Shown: in pieces, positions 1-9,545 of the stretch
Numbering within the stretch: the stretch's first letter is position 1
Layout: each line of letters opens with the position of its first letter
Assembly (NCBI GenBank): GCA_016617855.1
Contig: JAECUM010003322.1
Span: forward strand, 32,373 to 96,372
DNA length: 64,000 bases
Origin: Megalonaias nervosa
Lineage: Eukaryota > Mollusca > Bivalvia > Unionida > Unionidae
Direction of reading: 5' to 3'
Notes under the pieces: generated by a model
What the model saw: the letters and a program-made list of their open reading frames with translations, nothing else
What the model was told of the DNA's origin: nothing
Database searches by the model: none
Program-made: the position numbers and the translations under genes

Positions 1-502
1 GTGGGAAGGGTCAGCAGAAATATAACATTGTGTAAATACATCTAATTGTAAACAATTTGATTTATTTAATTTGTTTGTGCTTCTTGCAGGCCACCTCTCT
101 TCCGAATGTTAATATTCTGAGAAATCAGCTGACTGTAATATAATTTGAATGATATTTTAAATAAGACACCCAAACATGCCGTAAAGTGGTATAACCTCTT
201 GTTGCTAGGGTCACGGGAGTAGTCATATTGTAAGAAATTGATGTGTCACAGCGCCATATGTTATCATAATGAGGCATTATTTTATGCTAACTTCCATGAT
301 GCTAACTTGCAACGTGCTTGATGCTACATTATAATCATGATTTTAGAAGGTGCAGTGTGTGTAACTTGTGATATAGCAAGTTTATAAATAGAATATTAAA
401 ACTTGTAATAACTGATATAAGATTTACAATACGACAAACTACAGAATCAATTCAGTAGTTGGCAAATTGCAAGATACAATGACACAGAAGGAAAGTAGAT
501 CT

Positions 503-735
503 AAGCACTTGCAAGCAGCTATTTACAGCTTGCATCAATGAAGAATAGAAAATTCATGACTAGAAGTATGAATGCAGCACTTGCAAGCAGCCATTGACAA
601 TAATGCAGAAGGAAAGTAGCACTTGCAAACTGCCACATACAATTTGCATCAATGAAGAATAGAATATACATGGAGAGAATTATGAAAGTAGCACTTGCAA
701 GCAGCCATTTACAATAATGCATCAAGGAAGATTAC
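503..735. repeat. imperfect short tandem repeat (GCACTTGCAAGCAG...)
   Basis: The phrase GCACTTGCAAGCAGCCATT recurs with changes at about 505, 578, 619 and 691. Between copies are shared phrases such as 'catcaatgaagaatagaa' and 'aatgcagaaggaaagtag'. Spacing is irregular (about 41 and 72 bp), so this is a decayed array. The short open frames here on both strands are by-products of the repetition. Confidence 0.6.
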
Positions 736-1129
736 AAAATACACTCATAGAATTATGGTGGCAATCCCATTCCATACAGATAGTTTTAAAATAATGTATT
801 GTTTGGCAAAAATTTTGTTTGCAATATTATGCAATGGAAAAATATACCACCTTGATCAAATGTTATATTTGAAAAGATGCAGTTGTACATTAAATTCATA
901 ATATATATTCAGATAGCTCATGGCACAGTATGATGGCTAGTTGGTTGCTTGCATTTTTATGGCAATTTTAACACATTATTTGCTAATTCATGTAAAGAAG
1001 ATGGGAGCAAAGTGCCTTTCTAAAGTGGCTCCTATCATAAAATGAATATATAATAATTTAATACACAGAGCCCTAGTTTTAGCTGATGTGAATAACTCAC
1101 AAACCCACAAACCCACTTTAATGTGGAGG
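736..1129. other. no gene seen
   Basis: AT-rich sequence without a recognisable exon, transposon end or tandem structure. Confidence 0.5.
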
Positions 1130-2340
1130 CAGATGTTGATCCCTGTTTTTGGTTTTTCTTGTCATAAACCATAAGAGCTTATGTGATAGCTTATTTTCCA
1201 TCATCTGTCTCCCATCCATTTGTTAGCACTAGTTTGTTATTGCTACTTCTCCTAAACTTGGTGGATTGCGATGAAACTTTACACACACATTCACCCAAAG
1301 GTCTAGTTAATTGGCCCTAAATGAAAATTGTGCTTCTCAGACATCTTGAAATTCTTGTTATTTCTACTCTTCATGAATTGATGGTCATATTAATATGTTG
1401 TTTTCTTTATGAGACTTCTTATGATGTCTAGATAGTCGTAAATGAAAATCGTGCCAATCTGACATCTAATATGGCCAACATGGCAACTGTTTTGAAATTT
1501 TCTTTTATTGCTACTCATCTTTAATGGATGGTCATATTAAGATGGAATTTTCACCAGAAGAGTTCTTATGATGTCTGGTTAGTCATTTCTGAAAATGGTG
1601 CCACTCAGACATCCAGTAAGGCTAACACAGTAGCCATCTTGAAAATCTTGTCATCGCTGCTCCTCCTAAATGGATGGTAATACCAAACATGGGGTTTCAC
1701 TAAGGATTTATGATGTCTAGTTGTCCATAAAAAAAAATGGTGCCCATCTTATTTGTAGTATTGCTGCTATGGGAGCTATCTAGAAAATCATGTTACCACT
1801 ATTCCTCCTGAAGGGAAAGTCATTTTGAAATGGGGTTTTCAATGGAAGACTTGTTCTGATGTCTAGTTTGTCCAGAATGAAAAAGATGCTTATCTGAGAT
1901 CCAGTATGGCCAGCACTGTGGCCATCTGAAAATCTTGTTATCACTATTCCTTCTTGATGAATATCCATTATCAGTGTGGGATTTTTCTCTGAAGATATCT
2001 CATGATATCAAGTTAAACTGAAATGAAAATGGTGCTGGTCTAACATCCAATTTGACCACCATGTCTCACATATCACCACAAGACTTCTTATGATATCTGA
2101 TTGGTTCTGAATTAAAATGGTGCCAATTTGACCTGTAATATGACTGCCATGGTGGCCATGGTGGCCATATTGAAAATTTTATTATTGCCACTTCTCCTAG
2201 ATGGATGGTCATATTGACATCAGGTTTTTACCAGAAGATAGATCTGACATAGTATGGTCACCATGACAGCCATCTTGAAATTCTTATTATTGCTTCTCCT
2301 CCTGAATAGATGGTCATATTCACATGTAATTTTCTTGTTC
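1130..2340 (+). repeat. mollusc-type interspersed repeat, tandem ~150-bp units
   Basis: Units repeat at roughly 130-150 bp. Each has the order 'ttgctactcctcctgaatgg', 'atggtcatatt', 'gggttttcac', 'cttatgatgtctagttgg', 'aatgaaaatggtgcc', 'gacatccagtatggccacc' and 'gccatcttgaaaatc'. The head ('gcactagtttgttattgc...gatgaaactttacacacac') is the same as in the copy at 30.9-32.4 kb. I know this kind of sequence from bivalve intergenic DNA; no protein is encoded. A LINE relic begins directly downstream. Confidence 0.7.
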
Positions 2341-2344
2341 TTGT

Positions 2345-3586
2345 CATAGTTTATCCAGCATTTATTAGAATCGCTGAATTGTAAACAAAGCGATGTGCCC
2401 TGGGTTACTGAATATGGAAAACTGCATAAGTAATTTGCTATTCACAAATCTGGTTCTAAGGAAGATGCTGATAACGACAGGCTAATCTCAGTACTACCAA
2501 ACTTGTCAAAATTGATTGAAGAACATGTCTATGACTTGTTCATCTAATATTTAACCAAACACTTTGCTGTTACTTGCTAATCATTCAGGTTTTAAACAGA
2601 AACATTCATGTGAGACTGCCTTGATCTTGCTAACTGATAAAAATGGTCTCAAGCACTTTATCAAGGTAGAATAATAGGATCTGTATTTGTAGATTTCAGG
2701 AAAGCTTTTGACATGGTGGATCATGAAATCCTTTAGAAAAAATTGAAAATTTACCAATGTGATGAAAGCACAGTCAGATGGTTTTCTTCATACTTAAGTG
2801 AGAGAACACAACATGAAAGGCACAGAAAACTATTTTATAACATTTACATACAACCCTATTTAGATTACTGCAATACAGTATGGGGTTATTCAAATGATAA
2901 AACTCTAGCAAAGCTAGCACATCTTTAAAAAGAGCATTGGGCTAATCCAAACAGAAAGCAAGGAAAATTTAGCTGGTTAGTTAAAAATATTACCTATTAA
3001 AGACCGAATCTGGTTGAGAAAAGCCAAATTAACTTACAGGATATCCAATAATAGTGCTCCTGAATATTTACAATCGCTATTCCAGTATAGGCTACCTGTG
3101 ATCCATGTCTACCAAACAGTATAAAATTCCCAAACCAAATAAGGAATTATTCAAAAAAAGTTTCCAATACTCTGGAACATTGATCTGGAATAGTATTCCA
3201 GTTGAGATTAGAAATGCCACTCTGTTTCCTTCCTCCAAACCCAATATATCCAGTGGCTTCAGAGATGCAGTTAAAATGAGAATGAAAACAACTGTATTTG
3301 TATTCATAAATGCTTCAGAGCATCATTAAATATACTACTCATCTATTCTGTCACTAATTGCATATTGCATGTATATTGACTATGTGGGTTCAGTATGTTA
3401 TGGTAAGTATCCATCTCATGAAAGGAAAGAAAGTAAATATAATGCGCCTATACATACACATGCTATTATGTATAGGTATGCATGTGTGTGTATCTGTGTG
3501 CATTTGTATTTAAATTAGTTCCTTTGTATGAGGGCCTCAAGGTACATTAGTTCTTCAACTAATTGTGTTACCCTCTTTAAATAAAG

Positions 3587-3627
<41 letters not shown>

Positions 3628-3628
3628 T
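2345..3628 (+). pseudogene. LINE (CR1/Jockey-like) reverse-transcriptase relic, copy 1, with internal deletion
   Basis: Frame-broken remains of a non-LTR reverse transcriptase. Around 2420-2560 the frame gives the block before the RT core (SVLPNLSKLIEEHV). The finger region 'HSCETAL' follows near 2608. Catalytic region A (VDFRKAFDMVDHE) is at 2690-2730. At about 2813 the sequence jumps to the C-terminal block (HERHRKLFYN...QPYLDYCNTVWG), so the YADD core is absent. The C-terminal domain continues to about 3290 (YSGTLIWNSIPVEIRNA). The 3' end 'ttaccctctttaaataaagtc' plus an ATT run (3588-3627) is shared with the copy at 38.3-39.6 kb. Several stops make it non-functional. Assignment to the CR1/Jockey group rests on the RT style, not on a tree. 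Confidence 0.8.
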
Positions 3629-4890
3629 CACTTTCAGTGCAGCATCAATGCCTAATTACACACTGTGCACTGTTCACACTGATAGTCACACAATAGTCAT
3701 CTTATTCTATAGAACAATTTTCTTTAAATTTACCAAGAATGCCTACATCCAAGAGACAAATCACCACCTAAAAAGAGAGAATAACCCACTCTTTAAAAAC
3801 AGATAGGAACTACATTCATGGGTATTGACCCAGAAGTAATAATTGTGATCTAAATACAATCAGGCCAACATTTTAGTGGCCAATTTTAATGAAAATATTA
3901 GACTTACATGCCACACACATTTCAACTTCACTCACCAAAACTCACTGATTTTCATAGTGAACAAAGTGTTGGACAGATGTCAGAAATTGTGTATTGTAAG
4001 TGTTCATTAAGTTGTATTTTTTGGACCAGATGCTTTTAAGACCCAAAATTTGCCATATCTTCCTGAATGATAGAAATTTTTCAATGCAGTAAAAACTAAT
4101 TCTTTATTCAAGATAATTTTTATCAGAAAATATGCTTGAAATTAAAAAAAACCTGAATAACTTGAATTAAAATTAAGTTTTACATAAAAATATACATTTA
4201 AAACTAACTTTTGAAACATAATGAAAATTTTCATGCAAAATTAAAATATTTACAGCAAAGTTGACAAATGATATTTAAGACAATGGAAGCTTGAGTTTAT
4301 GCACCTTACATTTCATATAAGGGTAGTGAACCACAATAACTCACTGTAACTGTTGACAGTGAAAATTTGCAATCTGCCTGTTCCGATATGTATTGTTCTG
4401 TATATTAGAACAATGACTGATGTTAAGGTCCAGATTTGTTGTGTCAGGTGCTCAGCCAGTTTTTAGATAGATAATAGTACACTCAAATTAGCCATGATGA
4501 TGGCACCAGTAGCATGTTTTATAGCAAAGATGCAAAGCTTTTCAATGTCAGTGGTATCAAGGTGGCCCTGTCATAGGAAAATACATCTTCAGGGAGATTG
4601 TGCCTTACCAAATAGTGATGTTGATTGAATTGATTGAGACCTAAGCAATGTCTTTTATGTGCCGTACTGGCACTCAGAAACGTAAAGCAATGAATATATT
4701 AAAGTGACCATTCATTCCCAAAATATAAGAGGTTTTATGAACTATGTTTATTAGAGTAAGTTCAGCCATTTTTACAGGTTAAATGACTAATAAGGAACAC
4801 CATCTGTTATAAAGCTTATTTTATTCTTCAGTTGCAACATAACAGTATGCAGGAAAGTTGAGTGGTAAGGTACTGTATTAAAAGATTATC
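3629..4890. other. no gene seen
   Basis: AT-rich DNA after the LINE tail. I see no exon with splice sites, no terminal repeats and no tandem array until 4891. Confidence 0.5.
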
Positions 4891-5250
4891 ATCTGAATTG
4901 CTAATTCACTATGGAAATACATCCTATATGTGCCTGTCATATCATTATAGATCCGAATTGCTAATTCACTATGGAAATACATCCTATATGTGCCTGTCAT
5001 ATCATTATAGATCTGAATTGCTAATTCACTATGGAAATACATCCTATATGTGCCTGTCATATCATTATAGATCCGAATTGCTAATTCACTATGGAAATAC
5101 ATCCTATATGTGCCTGTCATATCATTATAGATCCGAATTGCTAATTCCCTATGGAAATACATCCTATATATGCCTGTCATATCATTATAGATCCGAATTG
5201 CTAATTCTCTATGGAAATACATCCTATATGTGCCTGTCATATCATTATAG
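4891..5250. repeat. 60-bp minisatellite, six near-identical units
   Basis: Exactly six units of 60 bp (360 bp), each starting ATCYGAATTGCTAATTC and ending CATATCATTATAG, with only a handful of substitutions between units (the last two are the most changed). Because the period is a multiple of three and each unit happens to lack stops, both strands show a long open frame of 20-residue repeats. There is no start context, splice site or homology to suggest a protein. Confidence 0.9.
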
Positions 5251-5649
5251 ATAAAGTCAGAGCCTGTATCTTAAATGTAAAATTCTGATCCCAAAAATTC
5301 TATGAAAAGATGGGTGGACATGCAACAATGTACTTTTAGAAACAGTTATACAAGGTTAAATCAAACGATCTATTTGAACAAGTTTGGTATAATATTTAAG
5401 TGTCAGTAAACACTTTTTAAGTAGAATGGTTTATTAGAATGTGATGTCAGATTATGCTACAATGCTGTATTCTGTCAGTTAATTTAGTAAATATCTTGAC
5501 CAAAATTTACAGCAAAAAAGAATGTATTTTATGTTAGTGTAGATATGGCCAGAAAGTGTAGGACTGTTTTCAGTTGTTCTTGTTGGTTTATCAATCATTT
5601 GGGATAAATTATATGTCTAGAAGTAATTTAGCCATTTTTGAAGAGGATC

Positions 5650-6305
5650 TTTCAAAAGATCAGTTATTAAAGTACCTAGAATGATATGATTGTCTTGTTA
5701 TCTTCATTTAGAAAGGCCTTTTCAGTTTCAGTTTCTAGCTTATCAACCCATTCAGAGATAGAACTTGGAAGTCTATATGCGGAACAGAGAAAAAATGGTC
5801 TGGATTGAGGAAGTGATATTTCAATCCATATTATTTCTGTATTGCCTGTTTTTATCCTCCCTTTGTCTGTAACATAATGGCTGTGCAATGTATAGCAGAA
5901 TACCCCATCTGTGACTGTTTCTGTCCTTCCTTTCCAGTTCATAATTAACTGTATTAAGTATGTGAATAGGAATTGTTACAGAAATCAAAATGGTCTCACA
6001 TAATCCCCAAAAATCTACCGACCCTTTTTCATGCAATATTAACTTAATTTCATCTAGTTTAGTTATAACACTGTGACTATTTGAACTTTCTATCTTAAGC
6101 CTTTCCTATTTAAACTAAATGTTGTATAGTTAGTAGATTTAGTTTTATTTGCATCGTTTGATAAAATATTGTCTCTTAAAGAATTCACATCATTAATGGA
6201 AGAAGATGTATGAGTTGTCCCAGTATTGTAACTATTAACTCCAAACACAACAAGAGTTACATAATATGTCAGGTATTTGAGAGCCTTCAAGGCAAGGAGA
6301 GTTGT
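5650..6305 (-). pseudogene. LINE endonuclease relic (5' part of ORF2), reverse strand
   Basis: Reading right to left, the frames give the start of an APE-type endonuclease. First comes a block around 6105-6040 (FSLNRKGLR, then KLDEIKLILHEKG). Next are VDFWGLCET (the catalytic-Glu block) near 6010, YELERKDRNSH and GILLYIAQPLC near 5940-5880, then WIEISLPQSRPFFLCSAYR and SEWVDKLETE near 5830-5720. It ends before the GDFN block. At least two frameshifts and internal stops are present. The fragment abuts the left end of the piggyBac-like insertion at 6313. It most likely belongs to the same LINE as the zinc-knuckle fragment at 8047-8325. Confidence 0.7.
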
Positions 6306-6316
6306 TAACTCATTAA

Positions 6317-7568
6317 CCCCTGGTGCCGCGTTTATGTGGCAGGAGGTAGTAGCCTACCTCCAAGCTCTGTAGCGTCAAGGTCATGTAAAGTGGATGGTAT
6401 TATAGAAAGGTAGACAGATATAGCTCTACAATGATACCAAATAATCTGGATGTTCTAGTTGCACTACAAATTACAGAGGGAAAAACGTAATTTTTTGTAC
6501 CCGAGTTTTTTCCACCCAAAATTTGCCTGAGGTCAGAATCCGATTTTGTGTCCAGATTTTAGACTTTTTGGCCTCAGATCTAAGGCAGACCAGTCTGAAC
6601 TGCACACAGACAGGTGAACCTTTGCAAAAAGTAGGATAAGATGGGCATTTGGAATAAAGAGTAGTCTCGATACAAAAATAATGGGTCCGTTTAGCAAAAA
6701 GAAAAACAAAAAACAAAAAAAAGAACTCTAACTTTTACCCTTCTGCTCGTGTGCGGGCAAAATAGCCAATCAAAAATGATGTATCTAACACAACTAGGCA
6801 TTAGGTTAACCAGAAATCTCTTAGAGGTTGATGTATTAGGTCTCACTGGACAGTTTATCTGGTGAATTTTTATCCAACAATGACCTATTGCAGAAAAATG
6901 AGAATAATTTTACGCTGAAAATACAAATAAAAAGAAACTAATGATTTTTGTAGAAAGTATGCATGTGAGATTTTGAATGCGGCAATCAGGGTAATTCCTT
7001 ATACAACTGGTGGCTTTTATACTGAACCAACACAGCCACCAACCCCTCTTTTTTACATTCATTTTGGACAGCAAAGAGCTATTTTGATTATTTTCCTGTG
7101 ACAAGGCTGCTAAAAGAATCAGTATGTGCCTTATGCATGAATAAAGTTCACTAGTACTATAATAAATTAGCATACTTTTCATCACCCCTCAACCATCTCG
7201 ATTTTTAAATTATTTACCTCTGTAGCAGACATACGTAAATACGTAAACCAAGTCGGCTGTTCATTTGCAGCCCAAGTTATGCATTTGATCTCCAGTGCTA
7301 GTCTAACTGTGACAGGCAGTCACCAAACAAGCCAACCCATTTTCAAGCCTAACTGAAAGTGAATCTAAGCCACATTACAGATTTAGCTTCTGTGTGAATT
7401 TATAAATGATAGGCTTACGATAATTAGGTTCATGCCTTCTATCTTAAAAATTAGGGAGGTGTCAAAATATGAAACTATCCAGTGAGACCTTAGGATGTAT
7501 TCAGAAATAGCCCCCAAAATGTGTTTCCTACTCGCATTTCAGGCGAAAACGACAAAAACCTCCAGGGG
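6317..7568. mobile_element. non-autonomous piggyBac-like element (1.25 kb) at a TTAA site
   Basis: Flanked on both sides by TTAA (6313-6316 and 7569-7572), with ends CCCCTGG...CCAGGGG. TTAA target duplication and CCC-starting ends are the piggyBac hallmark. Two internal blocks are also inverted: 'taggtctcactggacagttt' near 6838 and 'aaactatccagtgagacct' near 7470. No transposase frame is present. The element sits inside the reverse-strand LINE relic. The terminal inverted repeat is only 7 bp, so the call leans on the TTAA pair and internal symmetry. Confidence 0.6.
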
Positions 7569-7572
7569 TTAA

Positions 7573-7650
7573 TGTGATAAGCATTGAAGTTATGCTGGTA
7601 TATTCATTATGTACTTCAGGCACAATCACATTATCTGACCTTGCACAAGT
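7573..7650 (-). pseudogene. LINE spacer between two insertions
   Basis: Short host-LINE stretch left between the piggyBac-like and hAT-like insertions. Read on the reverse strand it stays open over about 60 bp before the TTAA. Linking it to the flanking LINE pieces is inference from order and orientation. Confidence 0.3.
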
Positions 7651-7785
7651 CACAGGGGCTACTAAGCTTGTGTGTCATTAAAATAATACTTACTATTTAC
7701 CTGTCATACATGTACTATACAATAACTAGTTATTGTATAGTACCTTATGATAGGTAAATTGTAAGCAACGATATGAGCCCCTGTG
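7651..7785. mobile_element. 135-bp hAT-like MITE with perfect palindromic centre
   Basis: Perfect 10-bp terminal inverted repeats CACAGGGGCT / AGCCCCTGTG, flanked by the 8-bp direct repeat GCACAAGT (7643-7650 and 7786-7793). An 8-bp duplication with CAGGGG-type ends fits the hAT superfamily. The centre (7713-7742) is a perfect 30-bp palindrome whose middle is AATAACTAGTTATT. The whole element can fold into one hairpin. Confidence 0.75.
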
Positions 7786-8046
7786 GCACAAGTCTGTATA
7801 TGTGTTTCCAATGAAAGTAGACTGATAAAGATTCATGGTCATTTCATTGTTTTTATTTTTAATGTCTGTTACAGTATTTGTAGAGTATGTACATTTTACA
7901 GCTTTTACATATCAGCAAGTTGCATTCTGTACACAGTTCAGATAATATGAAACCTGTTTGCAGAATTTTTACGTTCAGAAATGTACAATGTTCTAATCCA
8001 TTTTGTTGCTGGTTATGTGTTGTATAGGCCTGCACTTCATTGCCTT

Positions 8047-8325
8047 TTACCTATTTGTATGTGCATTACTTTGTTTATGTCCTAGTTCATGACAAACATA
8101 GCAACAGATCTGCTTTCCATGCAGACACCTCCTTGTTACATGTCTCAGCTCTCCACTGTGCAGACAATATTCTGACTCATGCCTAACCCCTTTTATAAAT
8201 TTTATGTATTGGTACAAATTGTTATGGAGCAAAGCAGTACCTCTGGTGGAGGTAACTTCTTTGATAATTGATGATCCTGTCAGAAGAGATCTGTCTTTAT
8301 TTATATGTTTCTGTTTTTGGCACAT
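8047..8325 (-). pseudogene. LINE ORF1 (Gag-like) relic with two decayed CCHC zinc knuckles
   Basis: The reverse-strand frame ends with two adjacent knuckles of the CX2CX4HX4C type. The first reads YCLHSGELRHVTRRC, with the second Cys replaced by Ser. The second reads CYVCHELGHKQSNAH, with the fourth metal ligand lost. Tandem CCHC knuckles near the C-terminus are typical of LINE ORF1 proteins, which bind the element RNA. The position just upstream (reverse strand) of the endonuclease relic matches ORF1-ORF2 order. Two lost ligands and no full domain indicate a dead copy. Confidence 0.65.
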
Positions 8326-8602
8326 GAAGGTTTCTGATATACTGATTAAATATTGATTCTTCTGTGCTGTTGATACATCAGTACACTATGGGACATCATT
8401 TGGAATACCTTTGGAATTCATTCAAATTACTCTTTACTTTTGGACAGATAGAACATTTAGGAATCTTTAGGACATCATTCACCACAGTGACTAAGTCACT
8501 TTTACTTTTTCACTTTGTATTTTAGAGAAATAAATTATATTTTCAATTATACAAAACTTGCTGGATTTTGCTCTTTCTTTTTACCTATGTCAAGAGTATT
8601 GT

Positions 8603-8603
<1 letters not shown>

Positions 8604-8663
<60 letters not shown>
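8604..8663. repeat. (TA)n microsatellite
   Basis: About 30 uninterrupted TA units. The IYIYIY open frame across it is an artefact. Confidence 0.95.
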
Positions 8664-8666
<3 letters not shown>

Positions 8667-9472
8667 TATCACAAAATATTTTATTTTTTAACAATTCACT
8701 GTAATATTATGTTGTATGTCATATTTTGGATAATCATCTCTGATCTCAAAGACAACTTTTTGAGTCAGCTTGCCTTGGAAAATCAGGAGTGGCTGTTTTG
8801 TTAGAGGAAACTTAATTTTTATGTCACAAAGCAAATGTGCTGATCAATCTGCAACACATGAACACCTACATGTATGACTTAGTTCTTTTCCTTTTTGGAG
8901 ATGTGCACATAGTTACAAGGCAGTGGGTTCAGTTCTTGGTTGCAGACAATTCTTCAACCAGAATGATAATGCCCATATATACCCTAATAGTAACAAATGC
9001 TATAATAAGTGCATACCAAATTAACTGTTCAGTCAAAATTTGCATAAAATAGTCACTTCTAATTACACGTCTCAGCAGCTAATTTTCTCAGAACCAGCTA
9101 CCACTTATACATGCATGCATTGTGTATCTGGTGTATCAATACCAGTACCACTTAAATTTGAGGGATAAACAAATTCTAAAAATGCATTTAACATGCAAGA
9201 AAAGAGGGAAATGGCCCTCAAGATTAGATAGTGTCCAAAATTATCAAGGGAGATAACTGTTCTAGTAATATACTCATGATGGAGCACAATGACATCATCA
9301 GTGTGTACATATTATGATGAGTTTTAGTTTTATGATATTTTCCTTAAAAGATAACTTTTGAAATATACTATGCAGGTATTATGTAGCATATCATATGTGT
9401 GTATAAGGATGTATAGTTTTAATTCATCCCAGTTTCTTCTTTACTACTGGTTGTTGTCTTTTTTTATTATAG
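8664..9472. other. no gene seen (intron or upstream of EFCAB2)
   Basis: AT-rich sequence leading into the polypyrimidine tract and AG at 9471-9472. The expected preceding EFCAB2 exon (first EF-hand half) was not found here. Confidence 0.5.
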
Positions 9473-9545
9473 GGAAATTGGTACAATAATTCGCTCCCTG
9501 GGCTGCTGTCCAAGTGAAGCTGAACTTCATGATATGCTGGCTGAG
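9473..9545 (+). CDS. EFCAB2: EFCAB2 exon (first EF-hand end)
   Basis: Acceptor 'tattatag' and donor GAG|gtaggt. It opens with one base that completes an Arg codon of the preceding exon, and encodes EIGTIIRSLGCCPSEAELHD followed by MLAE. Confidence 0.93.

Noticed and set aside
90..155. Possible terminal exon after 'gtgcttcttgcag' (ATSLPNVNILRNQLTVI then stop)
   Set aside because: Good acceptor but only 17 codons, no homology recognised and no clear poly(A) signal nearby.
4862..5254. 130-residue and 120-residue open frames on both strands made of a 20-residue repeat
   Set aside because: Explained by a 60-bp satellite whose period is divisible by three; no start context, splice sites or homology.
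8568..8804. Open frame with a run of IYIYIY
   Set aside because: Produced by the TA microsatellite.
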